The translations under genes were made by a program, and so were the position numbers. Below are positions 11,077 through 22,410 of a stretch of 64,000 bases of DNA, piece after piece (position 1 is the stretch's first letter; each line of letters begins with the position of its first letter). The DNA is from Aedes albopictus. Lineage: Eukaryota > Arthropoda > Insecta > Diptera > Culicidae. Location of the stretch: assembly GCF_035046485.1 (NCBI RefSeq), contig NC_085138.1, positions 448,299,204 to 448,363,203 on the forward strand. Reading direction: 5' to 3'. The notes under the pieces were generated by a model. It was not told where the DNA came from and ran no database searches. It saw nothing but the letters and a program-made list of their open reading frames with translations.

Positions 11077-11346
11077 TTATTTATGGACACTCCCTTGAAG
11101 TACACCTACAATTCTTTTAGGAAATCTATCCTTATTAATTAAATAAATTACCCTAGATTTTATATCAAATTGAAATAAAAAACTTCAAAGAAAAGAACAA
11201 ATTGAAATTTATTTTTTAATCATTTCGTGAGAAGATCTACAAAACTAGAATCAATGAAAAAGTAAAAAAAAAGACGAATAAATATCGAAAACTTTCTTTT
11301 GACCGAACAGTATTATTACACTCTTATTACACATCTAAAATATCTC

Positions 11347-11739
11347 CTTCTTCTTCTTTTTGGCGTAACGTCTCAACTGAGACAAGGCCTACTTCTGAGT
11401 TTTTTTTCTGATTCCTCCACAGTTTTTAACTAAGAGCTTCCTCTGCCAATGGCCCATGTGCATATGGCAGGCACAAAGATACTTAATGCCTAAGGAAGCC
11501 AAGTAAATTTCTTTACGAAATGTTTCTGGACCTACCGGGAATCGAACTTCCGGAGTAACATTTTGATGACCAATTAGTCTTGTTGAGGTTTTGAGAACCG
11601 TCATAAAACCTCATACATTTTTTTGGTTTTATGATGGTTCTTAGATCCTCTATATTCGACTGAAAAATGTTACTTGGGCTGTCAACCCCAGCATTATCGA
11701 GCAGTATACTCACACTTTTACAGCTCTGGCTATATGGGC
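11347..11739 (-). mobile_element. Feilai-type SINE, reverse strand, interrupted
   Basis: Minus-strand copy of the 6703 SINE: the tail side carries TTGGCGTAACGTC near 11360, the body carries AGCTTCCTCTGCCAATGG, and the B-box side GGGAATCGAACTTCC lies near 11540. The rest of the head (CCAGCATTATCG through CTCTGGCTATATGGGC) resumes after a palindromic insertion at 11555-11674. Diverged from the other copies, so probably older. Confidence 0.75.
11555..11674. mobile_element. Palindromic insertion in the Feilai head, 120 bp
   Basis: Starts GTAACATTTTGATG and ends GAAAAATGTTAC. The inner arms read GAACCGTCATAAAACC and GGTTTTATGATGGTTC around a T-rich loop. It lies exactly where Feilai homology is broken, so it is read as a small MITE inserted in the SINE. 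Confidence 0.6.
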
Positions 11740-12393
11740 GCTTGCATCTGAAATTTGGTTTTTATTTTTAACCTAACGAAAGATAAGTAATCATAGTTAT
11801 ATCCTCATAACTATTTGGAATTTTTGGATTCATGTTCAATGAAATTTCGAAAAACTTTATTCTTGGAATTTATCACAGCAAAAGAACGGTGGCTGACTGA
11901 TACTGAATGCCAGAGAACTTTTTCAAAATTATTTTTAGAGATTTTTCCAAAACCCTTTCAGGATTTTCTCGAAGGAGATGTTCTCAAAAAAGTTTTCCCA
12001 GAACTCAGCAACCAATTACTCCACTATCGTTCAATAAGATATTCCAAGAATTCTTTTAAAGATTAAACACAAAAGGATTTTAAAAATTCTACCAATAAAT
12101 CTTCGAAGGATCGTTTTAATACTTGTTTTCCCAAATAAGTTCCAAAGATTTTTGTTTAGAATTTGAACTTTTATCTGACTTATTTCTGGAATCCTTTCGA
12201 AAAAAAGCCAAATCACTGCATCTTTAACTATGGAGTGACGGATATCGTTAATCGAACGGCATTGTAGTCCACATAAGCCCTACAATTATTTTTCATAAAA
12301 TCTGACACAAATCTTTCCAGCGATTATTCCATGAGTTATTTTTAGAACTCGTCTAAAAAATTTTCCCGATTTTTTCTCAAAATCTTTCCTGCA

Positions 12394-12650
12394 TCTATAT
12401 ATATATAAAATGCAGTGGCATACGTGGGACCGCGCATAACTTGCGAACGGATGGTCCGATTTGGGTCGTCTAAGTTTTGTTCTGTTAGTTTTCACCCAAG
12501 GAAGGTTTATGAGGCCTAAAACATGAGAAAATTGAAAGTTTTTGAAAATCAGGGTTTCATACATTTTGAACGGGGACTTAGGCGCTTGGCTAGGGACTTG
12601 AAACGTCAATGAACGCAGTAGGCAAGACAAAGTTTGCCGGATACAGCTAG
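12394..12650 (+). mobile_element. Non-autonomous Helitron, copy 1 (257 bp)
   Basis: Begins TCTATATATATATAAAATGC directly after an A and ends ACAGCTAG directly before a T, with the small stem GGCAA...TTGCC (12621-12638) just upstream of the end. TC...CTAG termini, a 3' hairpin and insertion between A and T without a duplication are Helitron hallmarks. No Rep/helicase is present, so it is a short non-autonomous derivative. A close copy in the same orientation lies at 16782-17037. The reverse 145-codon frame at 12286-12723 reads through it and is not a gene. Confidence 0.75.
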
Positions 12651-14289
12651 TTTTTATTAAATTACCTTTCAAAATTTCTAGCATGCAAGAATTATTCCAA
12701 GAATAGTAATAGAAACTATTCAAAAGTCCACCTCCAGCTTGTTTTTGTTTTTTTTTTAATTAAAAACAATGTTTTGATAGTGCCTTTTTTAATATTTGTC
12801 AGAAACTTCACATGAAGTGAACCTAGATGATCCCTCTCATGTATATTTTTCAAAATTATACCAATCATTGCACATTGGGCAAAATCAAGCCCAAAGGTGG
12901 AAAAAATTAATAACTTTCTTAATACAAGACACTCTGTGATCATCAATGGCTTTTTCGAAAGCAAATTTTCTCAAGAATTGGTTGGTGGATGATTCATGTA
13001 CGGGCAACTTCTCTGAAGCGAGTTATAGAGCCCGTTTTACCCCAGTTCCCCCTAAAATTTGTGAATTTCTGTTATTTTACGGCACTTGTTATGATTTTAA
13101 TGATTATTTCGCTGGGATACCATCGCCCCACTCCCATTGAGTAACGTTACATACAAAAAGTTATTAAAATGTTGGAATTTTAGGGTGTTGTGGGGTCAAT
13201 TAGGCAATGATATATTTTCAAGGTAGAAATTCATTTTTTATTTTTATTTATGATTTTTTACGTGACAATAACTAAATAAATGATCGAATACACATAGTTT
13301 ATTCCTAAAGAAACCATTTTTGGCGAGTTTGATCTCAAATTATTGGTTATATTTAAGTTTTCCCGCATACAAATAAGAGTAGTTCCCATCCTTATACCAC
13401 CGATTCCAAACATTTCCAAACGATGAGCCATTACTTATATACTCCAAAAATATCCTAAATGTTGTTTGCGCATAGCCTCATAGACGGGAGGTGACGGCAG
13501 CATATAGTTTTAAAGCTTAGTTTACCCAAACTCCCTATAAACTTATTTTTTATTGTTTTTAAATTAAAACAACTTTAACTTGAAACTTCTATGCATGATT
13601 TGAGTTAATATTGACAAAAAGCTAACCAGTTATATCTCTACATCCTACGAAATTTTGAAATTTAGGGTACAATGGGGTTAAATGAAAAAAAAAACATTCA
13701 AAAAGCTTGAATGACCATATAAGTTGACAAATAGCTTGTTTGGCAGATAATTTCTATACGAATGATTCTTGTACTTACGACATTGCTTCAGCGGGGTGTA
13801 AAGCCTGTTTCACCCCAATTTCCCTAAAAGTATAATCAAATTGTTCCATTGCAGTTAATATAATATATCATTCATATTATGACATTCTGATTCCAATGAG
13901 TATACATGAAAGATGTTATAAATATGACGTTTGGGGGATAATGGAGCAAAATATGCGGCTGCTTATTTCTCGGAATTTTGGTATTGAAGATGAAGAAATT
14001 TATAATCAATACGTGAAATAATATTTAAAATCCATGTCGCACACTTCCATTATTGACCATTTCAAGCATTTCATGATGAAGAACTGTAGCGTGAATTTGA
14101 GAATATCCAAACTGCTGCTTGCCGATAGACTTTATGGGGGTTGTAGTAACGCATTGTAGTAAAAAGTCTCCAAAATGCATTTGTAATATTTTTGTTAACG
14201 AAATAGCAACTTAAACATCAAATAGGTATTTATTTTGTTTTGCTATACACTAATAATAATATGATAGTCTTATTCCACTTCGCCAAGTA

Positions 14290-14543
14290 CACTACCCGTC
14301 ATAAGTATATACTCAAAAAAAAAAAATGTATTGCAACAATATTGTATCGCATTTACTAACCTTGATATCTCCAATACCTTACAAAGATGCTGTCTTCATC
14401 AATGTTATTCAGAATCCCAAAGGCAACAACTTTTCTGAAAGCGGAATTTTTGTAGGTGTTCTGGTTTTAGAGATATCGAGGTGAGTTAGGGTGATTCAAT
14501 ATTATTGCAATATTTTTTGTGAGTCTCTACTTATGATGTAGTG
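14290..14543. mobile_element. Tc1/mariner-like MITE, 254 bp, TA TSD
   Basis: Ends CACTACCCGTCATAAGTA and TACTTATGATGTAGTG are imperfect inverted repeats next to TA at 14288-14289 and 14544-14545. Nested in the central part of the large foldback element. Confidence 0.75.
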
Positions 14544-14823
14544 TATGTCTTTTAGTAATAGATACTAGATTTCCTAAGCACATCTCTTTGCACATCTGAT
14601 CATAATGTAAGTCACTTTTATCTGGCGTTGCGTTCATTGAAGCAGAATCTTCCCGTTTGTGCGGTAGTACAAATTCATCGTTTTTATAAAGTTTTACTTC
14701 CATTATATTAGATGAATTTTGCTCTGGGGATGATTTCCTTGCCAGATGTTCTCGAACAATTTTATGTCGTACATGCAGTATTTCGCCTGCTTGTTCGCTA
14801 ACGAAGATCAGTGGTGGATATAG
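14528..14823 (-). pseudogene. Unrecognised coding-like stretch inside the large foldback element
   Basis: On the minus strand one frame stays open for about 98 codons between a TGA at 14824-14826 and a TAG that lies in the neighbouring MITE. The inferred peptide is hydrophilic and of mixed composition (for example a segment EQAGEILHVRHKIV near its start), unlike the low-complexity peptides of the surrounding repeats. There is no initiating methionine at its beginning, and a possible splice acceptor (CGTTAG) lies near 14799. It could be a remnant exon of the element's own protein or a captured host fragment. I recognise no domain, and it may be chance. Confidence 0.2.
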
Positions 14824-16379
14824 TCAATGCAAAAGAAAAGTTTAGTAATTAATCAAGTTCAATTGCACAAAAAACAAAACTCTTCAGGTTAGATATAAAT
14901 TCCTCAAGATGTTAGTATTGACTTGATTTTTTGTATTCGGCTAGATAATTTGCTGTACGTACTGTGCAAAATCGGACAACCTGTCCAAAAAGTCATGCAC
15001 CCTACATTACATACACTCAATTCTTTCTTTGCACGGGTTGTTTTTCGACATAACTCAATCAATTTTTAATCAATCCACATTAAAATTGACGGGCAGTACT
15101 ATCCGTATACGAAAAATCAAGTCAATATGTTGATACACACATCAATTCTGACGAAATGCTGTCGTTCATGTGACATTATATCAAGGGAATTTCAATAATG
15201 CCAAACCTCGGACCAACAAAAAATCGAAGCCAACACTCTCAGCACGGTTTTGCTGAATAGTCGCGCGGTTAGCGCTTCGGCTGTCTGTGTTCTACCTATG
15301 CATTAATCAGTCATTAATGAACTCGTATGGATATTATCTTTCAAACAAGTTATTTGTCAACTTATATGGTCATTCAAGCTTTTTGATTGTTTTTTTTTTC
15401 ATTTAACCCCATTGTACCCTAAATTTCCAAATTTCATAGGATGCAGTGATATTGCTGGTTAGCTCTTCATCAATATTAACTCATATCATGCATAGAAGCT
15501 TCAAGTTAAAGTTGTTTTAATTTAAAAACAATAAAAAATAAGTTTATAGGGGAGTTTGGGTAAACTAAGCTTTAAAACTATATGCTGCCGTCACCTCCCG
15601 TCTATGGGGCTATGCGCAAACAACATTTAGGATATTTTTGGAGTATATAAGCAATGGCTCATCGTTTGGAAATGTTTGGAATCGGTGGTATAAGGATGGG
15701 AACTACTCTTATTTGTATGCGGGAAAACTTAAATATAACCAATAATTTGAGATCAAACTCGCCAAAAATGGTTTCTTTAGGAATAAACTATGTGTATTCG
15801 ATCATTTATTTAGTTATTGTCACGTAAAAAATCATAAATAAAAATTAAAAATGAATTTCTACCTTGAAAATATATCATTGCCTAATTGACCCCACAACAC
15901 CCTAAAATTCCAACATTTTAATAACTTTTTGTATGTAACGTTACTCAATGGGAGTGGACCGATGGTATCCCAGCGAAATAATCATTGAAACCATAACAAG
16001 TGCCGTAAAATAACAGAAATTCACAAATTTTAGGGGGAACTGGGGTAAAACGGGCTCTATAACTCGCTTCAGAGAAGTTGCCCGTACATGAATCATCCAC
16101 CAACCAATTCTTGAGAAAATTTGCTTTCGAAAAAGCCATTGATGATCACATAGTGTCTTGTATTAAGAAAGTTATTAATTTTTTCCACCTTTGGGCTTGA
16201 TTTTGCCCAATGTGCATTGTGTCGAAATAGTTTTTAAAATTAAGCCCAGATTTGTTTTGTCTAAAATGTAAATAACAGACAAAAAGTGTTATTTTTTTTA
16301 AATAAAATGGCCTGTAATTGAATATGTGTGGATTCAATATCAACCATCCAAAATTCTATGAAAAAAAAATAAAAAAAAC

Positions 16380-16781
16380 ATGCCAGGATTATTTCAAAAA
16401 TTCTTCAAAGAATTCTTTTAGAAATTTCTCTGGATATTCATTTTTTTTCAAAATTCCTTATGAGATTCCTCCTTGAAATTGTTCAAGAATTCTAAGTCTT
16501 ACGAAATCTTCTTTGGTTTTCTTCCACAATCATTGAATTAAACCCTTCAGAAATCTGATCTTGAAATCTACCAAGTTATTTTACAAAAAATCCTCCGGCT
16601 TGTTTTTCAAAACAGTCTTTCAGGGACAGAAATTTCTCAAGGCTTTCTTTAGATATTCCCTATACAAGAAACTTTTTAGGCAGATTTCTATGGGTTCCTT
16701 CTGAAATTCCCCCAGGAATTACTTTAGATTTTTTTTTCTAGGGATTCGTTAAAAAAAAATCTTCCGAAGTTTTTCCAGATA
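16380..16781. repeat. Diverged GGAATTCC-word array
   Basis: Low-complexity DNA made of recurring words such as TTCCTTCAGAAATTC, GGAATT and TTCTTCAAAGAATTC, continuing past the Helitron to about 17220. Many such arrays occur across the window. Their partly palindromic words keep frames open on both strands, producing Phe/Leu/Ser-rich or Glu/Lys-rich false peptides. Confidence 0.7.
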
Positions 16782-17037
16782 TCTATATATATAAAAATGC
16801 AGTGGCATACGTGGGACCGCTCATAACTTGCGAACCGATGGTCCGATTTGGGTCGTCTAAATTTTGTTCTGTTAGTTTTCACCCAAGGAAGGTTTATGAG
16901 TGCAAAAACATGGGAAAATTGAGAGTTTTTGAAAATGGGGTTTTCATACATTTTGAACGGGGACTTGGGCGCTTGGCTAGGGGCTTGAAACGTCAAAAAA
17001 CACAGTAAGCAAGACAAAGTTTGCCGGGTACAGCTAG
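16782..17037 (+). mobile_element. Non-autonomous Helitron, copy 2 (256 bp)
   Basis: Starts TCTATATATATAAAAATGC after an A and ends ACAGCTAG before a T. It is highly similar to 12394-12650 throughout (for example GTGGGACCGC, GTCCGATTTGGGTCGTC). The pre-terminal hairpin reads GCAAGACAAAGTTTGC. Same orientation as copy 1. Overlapping frames at 16724-17017 and 16802-17008 are spurious. Confidence 0.75.
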
Positions 17038-17339
17038 TTTATTCTAAATGTTCTTCTTTTCTCCGATAAGGATCTTCTTTAAAAGTTCTTCAAAGGATTT
17101 TTAAAGAAAATCTTCTAAACATTTCTTTACAAATCCTACAGGGATTGCTTCGGAAATTTTTTCCAGCGTTTCATAAAAAAAAAATATTTCAGAAATTCCT
17201 TCAGTGATTTCTGCAGAATCGGAGTCAAACGTGTTTCAAAGCACATGAAATTAGTCAGTCAGAAATGGTCAAAATTTCATTGCTTTCGGTTCATTTAATC
17301 CGAAGATAAAACAGATCAAAGTTAGCTGTCGGATAATTA

Positions 17340-17526
17340 TACCGTTTTCTAGAACCTTCGTGATGAGTATCTCGATATTATCCAAATTTGGACCACTGAT
17401 ACACAACTAGTTGATCAACTTACAGTGAAATTTTGAGAATGCACTTTTTGAAAAGTTATAGTTAGTTGAACATTTTTTGAACAGTGAACATTTTGCCTGT
17501 CCCGATCATTTTGTCTATCCGCTGTA
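17340..17526. mobile_element. Fragment of TA-flanked element ending in GTCTATCCGCTG
   Basis: The right end GCCTGTCCCGATCATTTTGT followed by CTATCCGCTG and TA is the complement of the left end at 20662 (CAGGGAATAGACAAAATG). Both copies share GATCAACT/ACATTT-like internal words. The far end of this copy was not identified, so the left limit is approximate. Confidence 0.5.
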
Positions 17527-17540
17527 ATTTCTACTGGAGT

Positions 17541-18190
17541 TTTTGTGAGAATCTCTGAAGAAAAAAAATCTGAAATAATCCCTGAAGGAAGGTTTTAGTT
17601 AATCCAAAGCAATGCCTGGATGAATACCTGAAGGTACTATTGGAGAAGCCCTTGGAGGAACTTCCAGAAGAATATTTTGGGAATTTTCTTGAGAAATAAA
17701 TACTCTAGAAAGACCCATAATAAAAAAATCAGAATTTCTGGAATACTCTGGAAGAATTTCTGAAAGAATCTCAGAGTATTTGTGAAATGATCTCTCTTAG
17801 AATGGCATCTTTTGAAGAAATTTTTGGGGGAATTCCTGGAGACATTACTAGAAGAATTTCTTAAGTAATTCCCAGAAGAATTTTTGGAGAAACCCGAATT
17901 AAAAAATCCTGGGAAAAAAATCTGATGATATTTCTGGAGGTAGATATTGCTTTAGAAATGTTTGAAGAAACACTTGAAAGAGAGCATTCATTAAGAACGT
18001 CAAGCCTAAAGAGTGGAGGTGGGTTCTCGAAAGTAAATATTTGCATCGGCCTTTAGAGGGTTATTTAGAGGAATTTTTGCTCAAGTCATTCTTGAAAAGC
18101 AAAATTCTCCAAAAAAAAATCACAAAGGAATTTCTTGTAATCCTGGACAATTTTCTAGAATTTTTAGGAACAATTCTTACCAAAGTCATA
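17541..18190. repeat. Diverged GGAATTCC-word array
   Basis: Recurring AGAATTTCTGAAAGAATC-type words, on the opposite word strand to the 16380 array. The short frames at 17861-18366 are repeat translations. Between 18190 and 18740 the DNA is AT-rich apart from a short G-rich GTTTCAGG/TTTCAGGGGG stretch (18370-18465) like the arrays at 30300 and 31390. Confidence 0.6.
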
Positions 18191-18744
18191 CAATGATTTC
18201 CATGAATCCCTGGATTCAGAATGTTGGACGGCATGAATGTTCTTTCGGCAATAATTACAGACAAATTTCGATAAATAATAATACTCGGAAGGGTTTTCCC
18301 CGAATAATTCACAATTAGGCGCAAATGAATGTTAATACCTTGAGTACCAACCTCTAGTTTAACCATGACAGCAGGGGGTTTCGGCAGTTTCAGGATGTTT
18401 CAAGGTGGATTAGGGATATTTCGGAGAAGGAGATTCAAGATATTTCAGGGGGTTTCTGATGTTTCAATATAGCACACATGTACCGAAAGGAGCCGTCTTT
18501 CTGATACCTGAGGTTAAAATTTGTTGATTGAAATTCAAAATTGAAAAAGTTATGGCATTTAAAGTGAAAACACTTGTTTTATTACTAGAAAATTCAACTT
18601 TTTTAAAGGCGCTTGTGCCACCTCTAAATCTTAATATTTTTGGCTCAAGCTCAGAGATTTCTTTTTTATATCATTCGAATCCAAAAGAGCTTATGAATTA
18701 CAGGTGTAAACAAATTTTCAAAAATAAGCCGCTGCCCAATGCCT

Positions 18745-18828
18745 AGGGAGTCGACAAAATTTTCCCGACCGGAATGGGAATGAAACCCGCCGCCTCCGGA
18801 TTGGCGACCCATAGCCTTAATCACTAGC
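18745..18828 (-). mobile_element. tRNA-derived SINE head, reverse strand
   Basis: On the minus strand CTAGTGATTAAGGCTATGG (A-box-like) is followed by GGCGGGTTTCATTCCC (B-box-like), then a body with GGTCGGGAAAATTTTGTCGA. This differs from Feilai and from the SINE at 2150-2335. The 155-bp palindromic MITE at 18828-18982 sits immediately next to or within the head. Confidence 0.5.
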
Positions 18829-18982
18829 CCAGTCAACTAGTGATCGTAAAGGATGTTGAATAAGATGTTAAAGTGAAGGCGATATGCGTACATTTTTCAT
18901 GCGCCTAAATGGAGGCATGCACGCATATGGCCTCCACTTTATCATCATATGCAACATCGTATACGATTACTGGTTGTCTAGC
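18828..18982. mobile_element. Palindromic MITE (CCCAGACAAC family), 155 bp copy
   Basis: Same family and length as 1714-1868, slightly diverged (CCCAGTCAACTAGTGATCG at the left, ATTACTGGTTGTCTAG at the right). Confidence 0.75.
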
Positions 18983-19808
18983 CTCCCAACTAGTGATTGA
19001 CTACATTAAAAAATTGAATGAATAAAGAATTCTAGCAGTACGTTTTTTAAGCGTACTTCGCTCATTTTTCGAAAAACTGTCCTTTCCATCCATTTTTCCA
19101 TCGGCGAAAAGGTATCGAAATGGCCTACTTTTCCAAACTTAAACAAGTGTGCCAAGTATGCAACTCAATGCAAATCTCGATTTTTTCAGCACCCGCCGTA
19201 TTTATCAAAACGAGGCTTGTTCTTTTCGGTGTAAAGTGTCACTAATAAATAATAATAATAAAAACGAGGCTTGCCGAGTGCTGAAAAAAGCACCATTTCA
19301 GAATTCTTTTCAGAATCAAACTTGGCAAACTTGAACTATTGTGGTCCAATAACCCAAGCTTATTTATATTAAATTTGTCAGAGGTAGATTTAAAATTGGT
19401 GAGAAGACGTGTCAACCTAATATCGCATACCAGAGTTGCACTCTGTCACTGTCAATGGTAAGCAAATCGCTGATTTTGATAGGCCGACTACGATCCAAGT
19501 CAGCGTGCGCTCTATTGAGTCACCGTCACTTTCCTTGTTCCATCAGAACTGGACTGACTGTGATGGTATAGGGATATCAATGATAGGCCATCTTTAAAAT
19601 TCGATTAAAAATCCAAATGAAGATTTACCAAGATGATATTTTAATATGTGGTACAAAATAACAAGTTTTACATGTTAGTCATAAAAAAGTTCGAGTTTTG
19701 GCGAGAACCACTTAAATATCACATCAGTTGCAATGATTGTGATCTAGAATGCGAGTCAATATCAAGTCGTTGCCTGTCATTGTCGTTTTGATATTGAATG
19801 GTCTGGAG

Positions 19809-20404
19809 CAGTGCTGAAAAATTCATTTTGTCATTTCTAAATTCAATCACCTACAGCTCATTTTAGAAGCTGAACCTGAGAATATGGTATATGAAAAACT
19901 TGTGCGGCTAGACCAGTTCTGCAAGATAGTCACGGAAAAACCGCTATTTTTTGAATATTTAAGGTAAATGTGACGGACTACCTTTGAAAAAATGCCAAAT
20001 GATATTCACCGTGAGGTAGTCCGTGACATTTACCATAAATATTCGAAAAATATTGTTTTTTTCCGTGACTTTCTTGCAGAACCGGTCTAGCTGCACAAGT
20101 TTTTCATATACCTTAAACTGCGATGTAGTTGATCAGTGGGGTGGCCCTGAGCACTCAATTACCCACGGATATGGACTTTCCAGGAACTTACCATTTCATT
20201 TTTATGTGACGTCATTAGCATGCGAATGGTTAAAATATAATTGTTACTTTCTTGAAAATCTATATCCGCGGATAATTGAGTGATCACGTTCACCCCACTG
20301 ATCAACTACACCCCAGTTTACGGTACCATATTCTTAGGTTCAGCTTCTAAAATGAGCTGTAGGTGATTAAATTTAGATATGACGAAATGAATTTTTCAGC
20401 ACTG
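19809..20404. mobile_element. hAT-like foldback element, 8-bp TSD, interrupted
   Basis: Ends CAGTGCTGAAAAATTCATTT and AAATGAATTTTTCAGCACTG match the usual hAT terminus pattern. GTCTGGAG lies outside both ends (19801-19808 and 20405-20412). The two arms are inverted copies all the way to a centre near 20000. The right arm is interrupted by a 213-bp MITE (20111-20323). The 86-codon frame at 20023-20283 bridges arm and insert and is not a gene. Confidence 0.88.
20111..20323. mobile_element. MITE nested in the foldback arm, 213 bp, TA TSD
   Basis: The right end reads CCCAGTTTACGG and the left end CCTTAAACTG; internal arms are TGTAGTTGATCAGTGGGGTG and its complement. TA flanks both ends (20109-20110 and 20324-20325). 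Removing the insert and one TA restores the arm to match its partner exactly at the junction. The CCGTAAAC-type end relates it to 43002-43216. Confidence 0.82.
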
Positions 20405-20661
20405 GTCTGGAGTGATAGTGATATTACACCATCAATAGTCACCTGAAGAGACTGATATTGCGCAAATTTGATACCAATCTTATAAAGTGAAAGTATCAAA
20501 GGGTTTTGGTAACAATGCACCAAAATACAAACATTAAAATTAAAATAAAATCGAGGCTTAAGGCATTTTGCTTAATGAGATCCAACCTTTTGTAAATAAA
20601 TTTTATTGAACTCAAAACTTCACCAGAGTACCACATAAATCTTCGATGTAGTTTGACACAT

Positions 20662-20830
20662 ACAGGGAATAGACAAAATGATTGGGACAGGCAAAAATGT
20701 CACTTTCCAAAACATGTTCAACTTTTCGAAAGCTGCATCAAATATTATATCAGTTGTCAACATTTGAAAATGATCGTGCTATTCTGCACGAAGTTATAAA
20801 GATTCTAGAATACTATGACTTATATAATGA
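20662..20830. mobile_element. Fragment of TA-flanked element starting CAGGGAATAGAC
   Basis: TA then CAGGGAATAGACAAAATG and GGGACAGGCAAAAATGTCAC, inverted relative to the copy ending at 17526. The far end is not defined. DNA from 20830 to 21200 is AT-rich with no recognised feature. Confidence 0.5.
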
Positions 20831-21199
20831 GCTCTGGAAAACGTTTAACTTAATTTGAAATTATTAACACGGGAAAAAGTTATATCAATTTCATTTATTT
20901 TATAACTTTTCAGTAATTTGGTTTATTATTAATATGCATCCCTACTTTTATTGCCGACAATTTTGTTACTTTCGTTCAAAACATTTTTATATTCAAGTCA
21001 ATTAGAGGGAATTTATGTGAACTATAATTAGCATCTAGAATTTTGAAACGATGTTGAAGTTTTAAATAATTAGGTGTTTTATTAGAAAAATAATCTAACC
21101 GTTATAATTTTCTTCCGTGTTAACACTTAAACTACAGACGGGGTAAAAACTCCCGCAAACTACCAAGGGTCCAAAAAAGTCGGATGTCCTACTTTGGCA

Positions 21200-22410
21200 A
21201 GGCATTTCTCGGCCGTTTTTCAACCGATTTCAAAACTTTTTTTGCAATGGAACCGGACAGGTTTCAAGAATAACTTCCATTTTAAAGATTTTTGAATAGA
21301 TGCGTCTACCCAAAGTTATTAAGCAAAAGGCACTTCCTAGTTTTTTTGAAATCGCATTTTTGCACACTTTGATCAATAAAATAAAATTTAAAGCGATGAC
21401 ATATATTTTTTTTTTCGACTCTAAATCATGCGTACAACCGCAGTGAACATGTTTATGCAAAATTAGTGATTTTTCAGTACACTGATATTTTAACTTACTG
21501 GAAAAAACTGCTAAAATACCCTATTTTTAACATAAAATAAGCAATAAATCAAAATTTAAAGCGATGACATATAATTTTTTTTGGTCTTAAATTGTTCGTA
21601 GAATTGAACTGGACATTTTTGATGAACAATGAAAATATGCTCATTACACTCCTATTTTGTTTTACCCGAAAAACTACAAAAATCCTTATTTTTTACACAA
21701 AGTAGTCAACAAAACTAAACTTAAAACGATAGCATGTAGTTTTTTAGCCTTGAATTGTTCGTAGCAGTTTGGGGGACATACTTGAAGAATAATAGTGAAG
21801 TTTTTATTACACTCAAATTTTGATTAACTCAAAAACCAACAAAAGTATCACATTTTCACATAAAGTGGTTAACAAATAAAAATGGCTTACAATGCATTGA
21901 AGTTTTTTGCCTTGAAATTATCCATGAAAGAGTACTGGATATATGTAATGAACAATAGTGATGTTTTTATGACACTCATAATTTATTTTACTCAAAAAAA
22001 AATACAAAAATATCATAATATTCATACAAAATAGTCAATAACACAAAATTTGGAGCTATAACGTGTAGTTGATTATCCTTAATATTGCATTAGAATGTAT
22101 TGGACATGCTTTTGATAAAATTTTGATGTCAACATTTCACTAATATTTTGTTTTATCAAAAAATGTACGAAAATACCACATTTTTGCACAAAAAAACCAT
22201 TAAGCCAAAATTTAAATCGATGGCATGTAGTTTTTTAACTTTGAATTCATCATAGTAATTTGGAGGATTTATTTGAACAATACTACGGATATTATTTAAC
22301 ACACATATTTTATTTTACTCGACATACTAGGAAAATACTACATTTTTCACACAAAGTAATCGACAAATAAGAATTGGAGGCAATGCATTGTAGTTTGTAA
22401 CCATGACATT
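21200..22410. repeat. Degenerate tandem array, period about 164 bp, about 7 units
   Basis: Units start near 21383, 21551, 21716, 21878, 22043, 22206 and 22369, spaced 162-168 bp, with a more diverged unit before the first. Each carries in order a word like AAAATTTAAAGCGATGAC, then GTAGTTTTTT, a CTTGAATTGTTC-like word, GGACAT, GAACAATAGTGA, CACTCATATTTTGTTTTACTC, and CATTTTTCACACAAAGTAGTCAAC. Divergence between neighbours is high, so this is an old satellite or minisatellite block. The 76-codon reverse frame at 21230-21460 is within it. Confidence 0.85.

Larger units (their letters stand above)
12871..16214. mobile_element. Large foldback element, 3.34 kb, with inverted arms of about 0.9 kb
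   Basis: The left arm (12871 to about 13760) and right arm (about 15325 to 16214) are inverted copies with few differences. Outer ends are CACATTGGGCAAAATCAAG and CTTGATTTTGCCCAATGTG. CATTG lies outside both ends (12866-12870 and 16215-16219), a candidate 5-bp target duplication. The 64-codon frame beginning MAFSKANFLK occurs in both arms because the arms are copies; it has no recognised domain. The central 1.56 kb holds a TA-flanked MITE (14290-14543) and an open minus-strand stretch (14528-14823). A partial third arm lies at 44978-45750. The superfamily is not assignable from what I see. Confidence 0.75.

Noticed and set aside
12946..13140. 64-codon frame repeated at 15945-16139 as a conserved small protein
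   Set aside because: The two copies exist because they lie in inverted arms of one element; there is no independent evidence of translation.
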